From: Prunella strophiata
Lineage: Eukaryota > Chordata > Aves > Passeriformes > Prunellidae
DNA length: 64,000 nucleotides
Reading direction: 5' to 3'
Assembly (NCBI GenBank): GCA_036583965.1
Contig: JAZBQD010000030.1
Span: 111,825,804-111,889,803 of the forward strand
Positions 47,486 through 60,610 of the stretch are shown in pieces; the stretch's first letter is position 1, and the number at the start of each line of letters is the position of its first letter. The notes under the pieces are model-generated. The model had not been told where the DNA came from. It made no database searches and was given only the letters and a program-made list of their open reading frames with translations. The position numbers and the translations under genes are program-made.

Positions 47486-47627
47486 ATTTTGAAAATGCCA
47501 AATAATATCATCTTCACAGTGCTGGGACACAGTGTGTGTGATTTTTTACTGTCAGCCAGCCCAAAGTTACCAGCAGCAGGGGTTTCCATCCAGACAAGCA
47601 CAGATCCAGCCCTGCTTTAAGATCCTA
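47486..47627 (+). repeat. Duplicated 140-bp segment, copy 2
   Basis: This is the direct-repeat partner of 46508-46646, about 980 bp downstream, in the same orientation. Similarity stops sharply after ctttaaga/gtcct. Origin unknown; it could be the ends of a small non-coding element or a local duplication. Confidence 0.9.
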
Positions 47628-49887
47628 TTACTAGGACCTTATAAATAATAGGTCACCTATTATTTTACCCCACGTGGTCGTGCTACAATGCATCTTTTAC
47701 AGTTCTAATTCTCCAAAATATCTGGTCTTTTTGCAAGGCCATCTTTTGAAACTTTTTTGTAATTCAATCTCTCTCTCTCAACCATGTCAACTCCATTCCA
47801 TGGCCTTCCTAATTCAGCACACCCTAACTCAGAGTTTGCATACAGATGTACAAGGCTGTGTGAGCTTTCAGTCAGGTTTTGAGAGTCCTTTACAAATCCA
47901 TTTCTCACACCTGGAGAGGTCCAAACAGAGCAGCTCCTGCTGATTGCAGTGAACCCTGAAAACTCCTCACCTCTCCTGCCTCTGTGCTGAATCCAGGCTC
48001 CCAACACATCTCAGGAATAAACCTGTTTCCATGGAGCCACGATCGATTGAACCCCAGCTGAAGTGATGTATAATTGAACAGCTTCTCTTCACTGCACCCA
48101 GGACCAGCAAATGAGCTTTAAAACTCCAGCCTTGCTTACCAGGGGCACCTCACTGAGGTTTTCAGCATGGTTTTCCAAGTTTTCCCAGCCACTGGGCAGG
48201 AGAGTGCTGTCTCAGAACATCCTTAAAAATGCATGAATCCGCTTGCGTGACAAGGCGCAGACAGGAAGGGAGCACTCCTGGCCTTACCTTCTCTGTCACC
48301 ATTTATTTCATTATTTATTGACAGATTTGCTGACTTTAGTCCTGCAGTGGGTATTGATTTACATGGTGAGGCCCCTTTTACATGTTTTTATAACTTAGGA
48401 CACCTCATTAAATCCAAGCAGGAAGGGAGCAGCTGTGCAGGTGCACCAGCTCTGTGAGGCTGGACATCCACATGGCTTAGCCATAGGGTCTAAATCTATC
48501 TGACCCCTGGAGTTAATCAATTTTTCCTTCCTTACTCAGCTCAGTGTCAGAGAAGCCCTTAAAAATCCATCAGTTCTCCTTAAAGTTACTTCTAGAAAGG
48601 ACAAAGCACCTGGCAGGTCTTTTGAAAGTGCAGCACTGTGTTAGAGACCCAAGTTCTGCCTAGAGAAATGCAAACCAAAAACGTGCTTCAATTCCTGTTC
48701 CATTAGATCTTCCAGGAAGAGGTAACAATGTGATAATCAAGGCTCCTGCCATCCTCTCAGGCAGCTGCACAGTCTGTTTTGTCAGTGGAGTTCAGATGGA
48801 TGATCTCAGTTCAGCTACAGCAGTCATGCTTTTGCTTTAAGACATCTTGATCAAAGCCTTTTTCTTGGAATCAGAAGGCTTAAATCTAAATAACAAAATG
48901 AATCACCTTTTAAAAAAGAGAAAAAAAATCCACATTAGTTGAAATCCTCATTTTCAGTCACTTAAACCTAATCTCCAGTAAGTAGAAATCAATTTAAAGT
49001 CTTGCTGAAATCAATAGAGCCAGTGATTTATAGCAGTAGCAAATTTGGCTCCTGAACTGCAGATTTCCTGATACCCTGGTGCTCCTTAAGAGATAACTCC
49101 AACCATTGTAGTCAACAGCAACTGTTGTTTTTATTTTGCCCTGTGAATCACAGCTGGTATTTTGAGTATTTTTTTGAAAATGCCAGTTCTGGCAGACTGC
49201 AATGTGAAACATTTAACCAGGTGCTATGGATCTCCAAACCATCCATGAGGATGCAGGTTTTGTGTAGAGAGTTATCAAGTACAGCCCTGTATGGGTGACA
49301 GGGAATTCTGATTTCTCCAGCTAGAAATGGGAAACCTGGCTATTTCTCTAGCATTTTTCACCTATTTAAGTGAAAAATATAAACAGCATAAGGGTGGGGT
49401 GTTTTTCTACCTGGTGAAACACAGAGAGAAGCACAAGAGGATGTGATGCTGTGGGTCAGAGAGCCTGGTTGGCAGCTGAAATGAGGCCTGCATTCAGTCA
49501 GTTTAAAAGTACCCCCCAAAATGCTGAAGACTTCAATTATTTTTCCTGGGCACCTGAGCAGAGGTTGAAGCTCCTCTGGAGAAGGGAAGGGCATGTGCCT
49601 GCTCTCACAGCAGCTTTTTCACTAATGAGGAAGCTGTGCCCTGTCTCCTCCTTCCTTTCCCCTTCTGCTTGGCTGCTCTCAGACTTTCTGCCATTTATTC
49701 TGGATCACCTCAGAGAATTATTTAATCCAAGTTTTGTCTTGAAAAACTGGCCTCAGCAGGCGCCTGTGAGCTCCTGAATGTGCTGATAATGGTGTGCTCC
49801 TGTCGACAGAGAGTGAGCTGAGATTCTCACTCGTTTGGCCAGTCAGAAATTTGCACGTGGAAATTTCATCTCCATTTCCATTACTGA

Positions 49888-50175
49888 TCACAGAATCACA
49901 GAATCACAGAATAATGAGGTTGGAAGAGACCTCCAAGATCATTGAGTCCAACCCATGTCCTAACACCTCAACTCAGAATCCAGACTATAGCACCAAGTGC
50001 CATGTCCAGCCTTTTTTAAACACATCCAGAGATGGTGATTCCACCACCTCTCTGGGAAGAGCACTCCAACTCTTTATTATTCTTTTGGTGACATTTTTTT
50101 TCCTAATATCCAACCTCCACCTTCCCTGATGTAGCTTGAGACTGTGTCCTCTGGCTCTAGAGAGCAGAACCCTGG
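49888..50175 (-). mobile_element. CR1 LINE 3' fragment, minus orientation
   Basis: The copy starts with three reversed 3' octamers (tcacagaatcacagaatcac), then gaggttggaagagacctcca, agatcattgagtccaaccca, ccaccacctctctgggaaga and cctaatatccaacctccacc. Confidence 0.92.
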
Positions 50176-51767
50176 CAATCAAAGCACTCCTCAGAAATTT
50201 TTACTCTCTACTTGTGGCATTTTACTGCAAGAAAGTAAAAATTACCCAATGAATTGGGAAGGCAGCTCCACACTGAGCAGATCCTGCATTGACTGAGCAA
50301 GGACTGATCCTCTTCACCCCCCCTTCTTGGCTGAGCAGGACCCAGGACCAAGCTGAGCAAATAATTGGCTTTATTGCTCGTTAAGTGTGTTTATCTGGTG
50401 CTGCAGAGCCCTGCAGGTGAGGGGAAGGTTTCGGCGCAGTGCGGACACGAGATGGACAGGGAGGGAGCACCTGCAGGTGTCCAGCTCTGACAGCAGCAAT
50501 TGTGAGAAATGTTACTGCTGCTATCAGCCTGGCTTCAGACCAAGCTGCTGCTGTCCAAGAAAGCTTTGCCTGCTAAGTTTTTTAATGGTGTGTCAGTTCT
50601 GGATGTGACAAAGGCCTCTGAGCATCACTTACACTCTTTTTTTTTTTTTTTTTTTTTTCAGCAAACCTCTCACCTTGTCCTTGCAAACCCTCCACTCTTT
50701 CCTTGTTTCTAATGCAGGTTTTTCCTTATAGGCAGTCTTTGTCCTGAAAACCAGCCTGTGAGTAGCAGCAAAGGCTTCACTGATTTATTTACTGTGCTAG
50801 TGAGCTGGAAAAACCAACTCTAATTTTTTAATCAGCATAAACCTGAGCTTGGAACTACGTCAGCAGCTCTGTCTCCTTTGCTTCCTTTCAAAGGAAAGCA
50901 CAACATCCCATCAGTGCCTCCCCTTCCAAAGTCAGCAGAGCCAAGAGATGCCCAGCAGAGAGGGACTCCATCTGCACAGCACTTGTACACCCCCAGCACT
51001 GCACAAGGTCATAATTTGCTCCTAAATCAACATAATTACACCAGCAGCTTCCCTGAGCTAACAGAGCTGTAGGGACTCAGCCCTGGCAGGGTTTCTGATC
51101 CCATGGAATCATCCCAGAGAAATCTCTGAGACCTCTCTTTTTGCCCACTCCCCTCTTGAAGCAGGGTGTGTGAATGCCCTATTCAAGCAGTCTCATCCTT
51201 ACCTTTGTTAAATAAAACACCCTGTCACAGTCACCAGCCCTGCTTCTCAAAACTTTCTGAGATAATCTCTCAAAAAGCACAGAATTTCCTCCACATGGCA
51301 ACCAAAACTTGAAAACCCTCAGGCTGTCACCCTCACTGATGCTATCTCTGTTGGAGTGTTGTGAAGACAAATTGCTTTTGCTTTAGTGGAGCTTCTGATT
51401 CATGAGAAAATGCATAGGGCTCTCATGTAAAAACTTGGTAAGAGCATCTTTTTTTGCAGTCTGTGATGATCCTTGTATTGAAAATAGCACAAATCCTTAG
51501 AATTTTTTTTTTTTTTTTTCTGGAGTAGATGAAAGCAAAAAGAAAAACACCATGCAAGCTCTCTGGCATTTGAAAGAGGAATGAGGTAAATCTTTTGGGA
51601 GGAAGGAGTGCTTCTCAGCTTGGTTTAGTTCTGCAGATGAGACAGCTATCTTGAATAAAATCCAAGAAAAATTCAGCAGTGATGTTTTTCCCTGCATGTA
51701 GCCTGTCAAGTTCATCCCAACCCCTCCCACACCTGAAGCTGACCTCTGGCATATGGCTAAAAATGTC

Positions 51768-51940
51768 TTTTGGGGTTTTTTTTTTTGTTTTGTTTTTTGG
51801 TTTTTTTGTTTTTTTTTTTGGTTGGTTGGTTTTTTTTGGGTTTTTTTTTTGTTTTTTTGGGGTTTTTTGCAAAGTGTTTTATATCAGCTTAGTTGTACTG
51901 AAATAAGGATTTTTTTTATTTTTTTTTTTTTATTCAATGT
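51768..51940 (+). repeat. T/G-rich low-complexity stretch
   Basis: The stretch contains long T runs broken by G, GG, GGGG and ggttggttggtt. It has no repeat unit of fixed length, and the open frames across it are spurious. Confidence 0.9.
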
Positions 51941-52227
51941 CTCATTAAATCAAAAAATTCTCCCTTTCTGGTAGAATGTGTTGCTTATTGTAAATATCAC
52001 AGTAAGTGACTTCTAGCATTTGTTTACAAACATTTATTTGAACTAACATTTTCTTAAATGTACTATACTAAATAATTCATTAGAGGGTTGGCCATTAAGG
52101 AAAAAAAAAAAAAAAGAAAGACTGAGGTAGCTTTAAATTGCAGCATTCAGATTTGACTGGGTGCTTATTATTTCTGTAATAACAAATTCAAGGTTCTTAT
52201 ACAGCAAAGTCTCCTTTCTTAAAAAAT

Positions 52228-52297
52228 TGCAGAATCACTGAAAGGTCAGGGTGGGAAGGGACCTCTGAAGATCATGAAGTCCAAACCCCATTTTTAA
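52228..52297 (-). mobile_element. CR1 3' end remnant, minus orientation
   Basis: The text gcagaatcactgaaaggtca, gggtgggaagggacctctga and agatcatgaagtccaaaccc is the reversed CR1 3' end and no more. Confidence 0.75.
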
Positions 52298-53546
52298 AAA
52301 TGCATCAGAAAACTGTAGTTTTAGAATGTCTTTTGTACTAATTAAGCCAAAATGCATGAATTATTAAACATGCTCATTTACAGTGCTCATGCACTTGAAA
52401 GGTTTGCTTTCATTACTAATAAGGCACAAACATAGCTGAAAAGAGGTAATTAGAGCATCAAAGGCAATGAACCATCCTGAAACTTCATAATGTTTTGCCC
52501 AAAAAAAATCATTCAGCTGAACAGCAAGAAACCAAAAAAAATGCCGACACTGTTGTGTGCAGAGGATAAGAACCAAAGTCTTCCCAAGCAGCTCCAGAGA
52601 TACAGCAAGAAGCTTTTTTTTTTTTTTTTCTGCTCAAAAATACCTTCAGGATTGATGTAGGAATGGCAAAGGTGAACCCCTGTGGTTACATTTCAAAGAT
52701 TGTGTTTTCAAGTCAGAAGCCCATTAGTTCTTCTAAATCAAAGACTTTTTTCTTTTTTTTTTCCCATCCTGCAAGACTGTTTCAACCCCAGCACAGAAGA
52801 AAAAGTTCCATTCTCAAAATTTTTCTTTGCCAGTGATTTTAATAATGTGCCCTGTTTTATAAGCAGTTGCAGGGAGAGATGCTCCTTGCAGATGAGAAGG
52901 AGCACTGACATTTTTCATGATGGGAAAATGTGTACATCACATCAAATAATGAGGGCTCTGCATAAGCCATGTCAGAGATTGTGCTTTGAGAGAATCCAGC
53001 TTTGGAGAACAAGTTACACTCTGTGGTTTCTCATTACTGAAATCCTGATGGAACTTTGCCCCCCAGACATTTAGAAAATTGCAGTAAAATGACTGCATAT
53101 TGTTTACACAGATTATTGACTGTGCTTTCTTATGTGGATTTAAGGAGGGGGGGAAAAAAAGGTCTTTTTTACATAGCTCCAAGCTTCTAAATACACTTGA
53201 GAAATGTCTAGACAGCAGCTTGAAAACCAACCTCCCTCTCTGTAAGGTTCAATGCTCATCTTTTTTGTAGTCCACTGATATCTGTGGCTCTCAAGAAGCA
53301 GCAAATGTGGCAAGGCACAGAAGCAGCTCCGTGAGGTGCCCACGGGGAGCTGTCAATGAGCCACGCTCCAGCTGCTGCTCCACACCAGCTCCTTCCTGGA
53401 AAGTCAACCAAAAAAAAAGCAGAAAATGCAGTAGAAAGAGGGAGTTGGTGTAAAATGTCCTGGCTGGTGTTAACAAGGCAGTGGCAGCCCCTCACAGGCA
53501 GTGTTGGGTGACAGACACCTCTGGGAAGAGGCTGGCTGTTGTGGGA

Positions 53547-53965
53547 AATAGAAACATGGAGTGGTTTGGGTTGGGAGGGATGGCAAAGATCATCCAGTGC
53601 CACCCCTGCCATGGCAGGGACACTTCCACTGTGCCAGGCTGCTCCCAGCCCCAGTGTCCAACCTGGCCTTGGGCACTGCCAGGGATCCAGGGGCAGCCAC
53701 AGCTGCTCTGGGCACCCTGTGCCAGGGCCTGCCCACCCTCACAGGGAACAATTCCTAATTCCCAATATCCCATCCAACCCTATTTTCTGTAAGTTTCAAG
53801 CCATTATTCCTTGTTGTATCACCCCATGCCCTTGTCCAGGTATCTGGGAGCCCCTTTAGGCACTGGAGGGGGCTCTGAGGTCTCCCTGGACCCCTCTCTT
53901 CTCCAGGCTGGACAACCCCAGCTCTCCCCTCCTATCTCCACAGCAGAGGTGCTCCAGGACTGGGT
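53547..53965 (-). mobile_element. CR1 LINE 3' fragment, minus orientation
   Basis: The copy shows ggagtggtttgggttgggag, aagatcatccagtgccaccc, ccatggcagggacacttcca, tgccagggatccaggggcag, ttgtatcaccccatgccctt and ctctcttctccaggctggac. It is one of the longest and clearest CR1 copies in the window. Confidence 0.93.
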
Positions 53966-54305
53966 TCAACACAGAAAATTTTTCCTCTTCTGCTGGGGCT
54001 GAGGGACCCCAATGGAGCATGGGAGTGGGAGAAAAATCCCCCTTTCTGACCCCAGCAGTCTCTAAACATTCCTGGCAAGAGGAAAATCGTCACTTTGCCA
54101 TTACAATTAGTCCCAAAGTTCTCACACCTGCTGTTACCATCTCAGGGGTGCATTTTGCTGGCCCTGACAGTGAAACCCCCACACCTGAGGCAGCCAAACC
54201 CAGCTCCTCAAAACCTCCACTGGACAGAGGGCAGAGAGATGTGGGGAGCATCACTCTCACTGCTCACTCCTGCCTCTCTCCCACTGGGGAGGAGTGGGGT
54301 AGGAA

Positions 54306-54357
54306 CAGAACATAATTCAGAATATAATTCAGAACATAATTCAGAACATAAACAGAA
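54306..54357 (+). repeat. 12-bp tandem repeat, ~4 units
   Basis: The unit is cagaacataatt with one variant (cagaatataatt). It is a short intronic array. Confidence 0.9.
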
Positions 54358-56326
54358 CAGGATATTGCAGTGCTGCACAAGGCACAGCCACAGGGAGCAA
54401 GTGACACAAGAGCTTCCCATCCTGGCTGTCTCCTCCCCTCACAGGGAATGTAAGGGTCAAACCAACTCCTCTTTTGCTCTTTGGAGCAAACCAACCCCAC
54501 AACTGCATTTTGGAAGGATTTGCACTACAAGGGGATGCAGAAAGCAGAAGAATTGATGTGACCAGGGGGTGGGCAGGTGTTGGACAGCACGGATGTGCCC
54601 ACGGCTCAATGCCTGGGGAGAAGTGCAGTGAGTTGGTGCCTCCCTGCTCCTGTGCCCATGTCCTGCTGTCCTTCACCCCAGCAGCAGCAGCAGCAACGTT
54701 GCTGTCTCAGCTGAAACAGGTCTGACATGCAGAATTGTGCTTGGCGTGAAAGGTACTGTAGGAGAATCAGGCAAACCAAGGAGTAAAACCAATTAAAGTT
54801 AACAGCACTCCTTTCTCAAGAGGCAATCAGTGTGATTATCATGACAAACCTCCCCCTCTCCCTCCAACTGCACGGTGTGTGTCAGGCTCATCTTGAGATA
54901 CTCCCATCTTACTCCACGGGGGTAAAACACCACGTGCTGGGAGCCTGTGCTGGAGATGCATCCAGAAAAAAACATATGGTGTTAGACTGTGCCTGAGGGA
55001 TTTCTATAGGAATAAACACAGAGTCTGGCCAAATGCAACTCCTCAGCAATTCTCTGTCTGTGACCTGGAATTACAGAGAGAGCAGATGCTGTTGGTCTTT
55101 TAGCTAAGACTTGCAGTGCCTTGGCTTACGTGGGAAAGCAGAGGACCTGTTTTATTTTAGGTCATTGGACAGCTTTTAGCTGGGCTAGAAAGAACAAAAT
55201 TGTTATACATTGTTTTATTATGAAGAACTGCTTTCCTGGTCTGTTGTTTATGCCACTGGCACAGGTCAGCCTTAATTTCTCCTGCTGTAAATAGCTCATG
55301 GAGAGCTACACAGGTGGTGTGGTGCCAAGAGTCTCCTCCTTTAAACATTCAGGATGCATCCCATCTGTAGATGAGACTCTGGGTTTGATATCAGCCATAA
55401 AAAAGAGCAGCTCCAAACCTGCAGAGATCTGTAAAGAAAGGAAAATACTGTTCTGAATGCTCCTGTAACTGTGCTCTTTTTTTCATACATAGGTGAGGTT
55501 ACACCATCAAATATTTTTAGAAGGGAATGTCATTATGTGCCTGATTGCCTCTCATTTCCTTGAAGGAGCATCATGAATGCCTAACAGGCCCGGGAGTCAG
55601 GGGAAATAATGAATAAGAGGTTTTCTTGACAATACAAAGCAGAAAGTTGATGCAAGAGCTCAGGTGCCAGTCCCAGTGCATTTTGTTACCACAAAACCAG
55701 CAGCTTCTTGGTGGTCACAGTGGTAAAAATTTATTAGTGAATTAAACACAGTGATGATGGTTGACAGTTAAATTTTGTTATGTGAGGACAAGAATGTTTC
55801 TGTTTTATTCAGAAATCTCTTGAAGACTACAGCCTTAACACTCTTGCATATATTTTAAATAGTTTAGTCATTCTACTCAAGATTGGGGCTCGTTAATTGG
55901 AACTGTGAAGGTTTCCATTTAAAATGGAAAATAAAAATGGGAAGTTTACTGAGCCTCCACATTTTCCAAGTTTTTGACAAAGGAAAACCAAGACCCTTTT
56001 CTTTTAAGATTCTGAGGAAAAGCTCCTGGTCTTTTCATTTTATCTCCTTCATGCCGTGAGTGCATGTAAAGAACTTTGCATTTCTCATTCCTTTGTGAAA
56101 ACAGATATTAAGAGCCAATTCTTGTGGCTCTGCCCAAAAGAATTTGTTGCACAATTCTGTAAGATCATAGCACAGTAAATGGCTGACAAATAATCTGTCA
56201 ATGGTAAATTCTGATCACAGATCCTCTCCTTTGGTGGCCAAATCCCCTCGAGTCGCTCCCGCCAGGTGAGCACCGCGCAAGGCGCGACCCTAAATAAAGA
56301 CTCACCTCTCCCTTTTGCCTCCCCAG

Positions 56327-56671
56327 GTGATCTCATGCATTTGCCACCCTACCTTAGGATGGACTTTTTATTGAACCGTGGCGTGCAGGGCACGAGCAGA
56401 GACCTGGGTTTGGGGCAAGCCTGCCTGGAGCCACAGAAAAGCCGAACCTTGAAGCGTCCCACCGTGCTGGAGCCGATCCCCATGGAGACATCCTCCACGA
56501 GAGATGTCCAGTCATGGCAACCTGGTGCTGTGGCAACGTTACCTCAGCGAGAAGGAGCTGAGCTAGGACAGGCTCAAGCAAAAATGAGCAGCTCCCAAGA
56601 ATCCCTGCTGGACTCCCGGGGCCACTTTGAAAGGAAACAATCCCTACGCAAAATCTTACACCCTGGTATAA
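56327..56671 (+). CDS. DSCAM: DSCAM last coding exon with PDZ-binding C-terminus; 1-bp frameshift
   Basis: The exon opens with GT, completing Gly, and encodes [20 protein letters not shown], a run to [20 protein letters not shown] and [20 protein letters not shown], and then [14 protein letters not shown]. After that, one extra T in 56626-56628 (ttt where tt is expected) moves the frame. In the shifted frame the sequence gives [13 protein letters not shown] and a stop at 56669-56671, the exact vertebrate DSCAM ending as I remember it. In the uncorrected frame translation runs on to a TGA at 56713-56715 with an unrelated tail. YTLV is a class I PDZ ligand; MAGI scaffold proteins bind DSCAM through this end. 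Compared with my memory of human DSCAM the exon lacks about four residues in the alanine/serine stretch after EPIPME. Confidence 0.94.
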
Positions 56672-57335
56672 CGAAAAGAGCATGGCTGGACAGTGGCTGT
56701 AAATATTTACACTGAAAAACAAAACAAAACAAACAAACAAACAAAAAAAGTCCAATGAAAGCTACCTTTTTTTTATTGAATTCCAATATTTATAATTAAA
56801 GAAGAAGATTGCCAAAATATTTGACAAAAAAAAAAATAATAATATGAGCGACAGACAGTGCAAAGACTCTCTTGCTTTTTTTCTGTCTGAGTGTGAGCTT
56901 CATCTGACTGGACGTCTGAATTTTTGGGTAAAAGAGTCCAGTTTTCTGATCTTCACAAGCGTTTGTGTTTTTACTGATTTTCTACGAAGTGCATGGAGAC
57001 TTAACAAAAACATTTTAACTGGAAGTTCCATCAGACGAGATTTAAAAGGGAAAAAAAATCACAAAAAAAAAAAAAAAAGAAAGAAAATCACCCTCTTTGT
57101 GAATTCAACAGGAACTTTGATTTGGAAAAACAAAAAGTCTTTTGTCATGTTTGCACTTTTTTTTTTTTTTAATTAGAAAATGGGTCCTTGATTGTTCTTT
57201 TTTTGTTGTTAATTAGGATGAGTGATGTCAGTGGAGTGAGGAGATTGATTTGGGTTTTTTTTTAAATATTAATTTAATGAGACACTCTTTGCATTTTGTC
57301 TATGCGAAATAAAAGGGTCTTCTGCCTTTATTTGT
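56672..57335 (+). other. DSCAM: DSCAM 3' untranslated region (approximate end)
   Basis: This interval begins after the TAA at 56669-56671. It is AT-rich, with (aaac)n-like sequence at 56718-56747, an A-run near 57060-57078, and several ATTTA-like stretches. The end is placed about 20 nt after the AATAAA at 57308; longer isoforms using later signals cannot be excluded. Confidence 0.65.
57308..57313 (+). promoter_or_regulatory. DSCAM: Polyadenylation signal AATAAA
   Basis: A canonical AATAAA hexamer lies about 640 nt after the DSCAM stop codon, followed by a T/G-rich stretch (tttatttgtgatgtctgc) suitable as a downstream element. The next AATAAA is near 57467. Confidence 0.6.
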
Positions 57336-58699
57336 GATGTCTGCTTCCATCACCTTTTGCTGTGGTTTTTCCAAAGTGTGATAATCATGTCAGTGCCATC
57401 CTCTGAGTAATGTCTTCTTGTGCCTTGGGAAAAAGGAAAAGGAACTCAGGGGTCACATTTTTGGAAAAAATAAATGGGATTCACTCACCTTTTTTTGCTA
57501 CCATGGGGCAAAGAGGCAGAAGGGTGCAAGCCCTGAGTGCTCTGAACCAAACCCACCCAGGCCTCAGCATTTGGTCCATCTCACACCAGGAGGCTTTGGT
57601 TCAGCTTCAGTATTTTTTGGATCAGAAGAAATGCACTGACATTACTTTACTTCCTCCTTGGAAATGGATCTTTAGTCCATTTGGGAGCAGCTCTTATGGA
57701 AATTCTTTGCTTACGTAAGGACTGGGGTGGAAAAAAATCCCGACAACTTTTCCCATAATAGGAAAAAAGGGAGGAAAAAAGTTATTCCAGGTCTTTCTCT
57801 AGAGGAAAAAAAAGCTTGTTACGTGGGAGCTGTCAGCTCGTATTACTTTGTTGCATCCTCTGATTCCATGAGAAGTGATATTGCTTGTTTTATGCAGGGC
57901 ATAAATGATTGAGTGCCACAGTCGGTGTTTTTACCACAACAGCCTCGCTAAGTGCTTCCTTGTGTGTGCCCTGGCCACTTGTGTGTGTCCCTGGCCAAGG
58001 CAACACGGAGCAGAGCATCCCAAATTGGTGCCAAAACTCTGTCCAGCACTGGCTGGAGGTACCAGCCTTGCTCTGGCAGCAGCAGAGCTCGGAGTGCTCG
58101 GGCAGGGCGGGAGCTCCCCGCGATTTCCGTGGCTGTGGGCTCTGCTGACACAAACATTTCTGCACCGTGTTCAACTCAGATGGTTCTAAAACAGAAAAGT
58201 GCAGCAATGCATGGTTGTTTTGTCACTGTTTTTAATGGGATTGTGCTGTTGAAAAGGGCACTGAGTGAGCCAAGTACTTTAAGTGTCTTGAAATGAATCA
58301 GGTTGCGCTTGCACCCATGGCTTTGCCAAGCCCAAGGGCTAAAGGTCTGCAGAGCTGAGCAGAAGAGGCCAGATGAAGACATCCTCGAAGGTATGTACTT
58401 CTTCTAGACCTGCAGATTGCTGAGATGTCACTCAGTTAAGAGATCATTTCCCATCTAGTCTGCAAGTCTGACCAATACGGTCATAAAACATTAAATTTTG
58501 TTTTTTAAAGTGCACCAAAAAATAAACAAACCAAACCAAGCCCCCCCCAGAAACCCAAGCAACAACAACAAAAAAACCAACAACCAACCTTTTGCCTCCA
58601 AACCAGAAATTAAAAATGAAATGTTAAGAATTACCCATTAAGTATTTCCACACAGAATGAAGTAACTATCTGTTACCACTATGTTTCAGTTGATATGGG

Positions 58700-58763
58700 A
58701 GTGTTGGGTCAAAGACTGGGCTCAGTAATCTTGAAGGTCTTTGCCAAGCGTAGTGATTCTGTG
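58700..58763 (+). mobile_element. CR1 3' end remnant, plus orientation
   Basis: The text gactgggctcagtaatcttg, aaggtctttgccaagcg and gtgattctgtg matches the last 60 bases of CR1. Confidence 0.6.
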
Positions 58764-59591
58764 AAAAAAAAAAAGATTAAGCTATTCATTTGCTTTGGTT
58801 TGATGTGTTATTTCTTTTTTCTATAGAGAAAAATGGTGTTAATAAGAACCTAATTAAAACATGCAGAAAGAAATTTCTTTTACTATTTCCCATTGAAAAA
58901 GCACAGAAAATGAAACTTTTATAGAAGATTTTGGGGCAATTCAGTCCTATTTTATTCCCTCAAAAGTCTCTCTGCTGTGCTCAGCTTGAGGTGGATGGGG
59001 CATTAGCACTGCATGTAGAAATAAAAATTGATTTACTCAGTAGCATTCAGGACTTTTGAGTCTCCAAACACTTTCATATTCTATATTCAAAGCTTCCTCC
59101 TTGTCCTCTGCAAAAAGGTGAAAAGCTTTTGGACAAAATTGAGGTTTGATACATTTGTTCCTGTGGCTCTTGGCTTCCCTCAGGCACAGGGGTGATGGGT
59201 CCTGTGGCTGCCCATCAAAACTTCAGTGACAGGCAAGAATGAACCAGCAATGGAGGCAGGAAATAGCCACATTTTAAACTCCTGGTGCCTGCTGATAGTG
59301 GAAATATTCCAGCATCTCCCTACATCTACATTTGGCTGATGATCTGGAAAAGTGTCAACCGTCCTTGACTTAATGAGACTTCCTCCTCATCTGTATTCAG
59401 TGTGCCTGCTAATATCCATCCTCCTTGTGAACTGAGGATGCCTTTGGGGGGCCCATATTCAAATAAATCCACTGCAAGTCTCCTGCTGGTTGAAATCAGA
59501 GTGGAGCTGGGCTGCTGCTCCCCACGGGAGGCCAGGAGCAGCGGGAGCCTGGCGCCGTGCCCGCGTCCCGGCGGATCTGCTGTAAACACAA

Positions 59592-60320
59592 GGTCCTGTT
59601 GGAACAGACAGGTGCTTGCTAAGGAAGGCAGGAGCCTCCCCTGGAATGGAAAATGTAAACCCCCTCCCTATGAATTGTTATCATTTCGAAATTAAAAGGC
59701 TCTCAGGCAAAGATATGGGAGTAGGAATAACAGTTCTTTACTAGGAAAACCAAAAATAAAAATGCAATAGTACAAAAACAACTCTGACAGAGTCAGAATT
59801 TGAGCTGAGCCCCTGTGTGTCAGGGTGGTGGCACAGTCCCATGCCATGGGGGCTGCTGCCCTCCTGCAGTGCCAGGGCTGGTTCTGCTGCAGCAGGGATC
59901 CTGCACAAGGGGGGAGTTTTCCTCTGCAGCTCCAGGGCTGCTGCAGATGGGCCTGCTCTCCCTCTGGCAATGCAGAGGAGAAGAAAGCTGCTCCTCTGGG
60001 AATGCAGCAGTGGGCAAAGGCTGCTGTGCTGTGCCAGGGTCAGATTCTATCCAGGCAGGAATGCTTGGCTCCTGCCCTAGGGCAGAGCATCTCCCAGTGG
60101 GATGATGGAATTTGATCAGCCATGCAGGGACACTCACTGGCCATGGACAGAAGATAATTAATAATTAATGGCCCATGGACAGCAGAGATCTCCTGGAGGG
60201 AGGATTGGCTGTGGGAGAGATAAAGAAAAAACTGCCCAAAGAACAGCAGAGAACTGCCCCAGCTCTGACAGATGGGGATAGAACACACAGCCTCCATTTC
60301 CAACCTAAGACACACAAGCA
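59592..60320 (-). mobile_element. Solo LTR of an endogenous retrovirus (probable)
   Basis: The plus-strand text includes cagacaggtgcttgctaagg, aaggcaggagcctcccctgg, gtaaaccccctccct, gctctcaggcaaagatatgg, gagtaggaataacagttctt and gacagagtcagaatttgagc. I recall this sequence as a frequent passerine LTR read from the minus strand. The outer end at about 60320 is approximate. No viral coding region is attached. Confidence 0.6.
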
Positions 60321-60610
60321 TGGGCCCCTTGGCTTTGGGGCTTTCATTGGCTTTTCATCTTCCCAGCAGACAGATGAACATGGGGCAGGGGCTCGGAGGG
60401 TCTGCCTGATCTACTCCCACCCAGGCCAGAGGATCTCATCTCGGGATCAGGGCAGCCGGGAGCAGCCGAGCCCCTGGCGGGTGCACGGAGCTGCAGGACC
60501 CAGGTGACAGGAAAAGAGCTGGTGTGTCTCTGCCAGCACTGTTCTAAACACTGGAAGACAACCACCAAAATCCATGGATCCTGTATGCCTGCATTCTGAC
60601 GTGATATACT

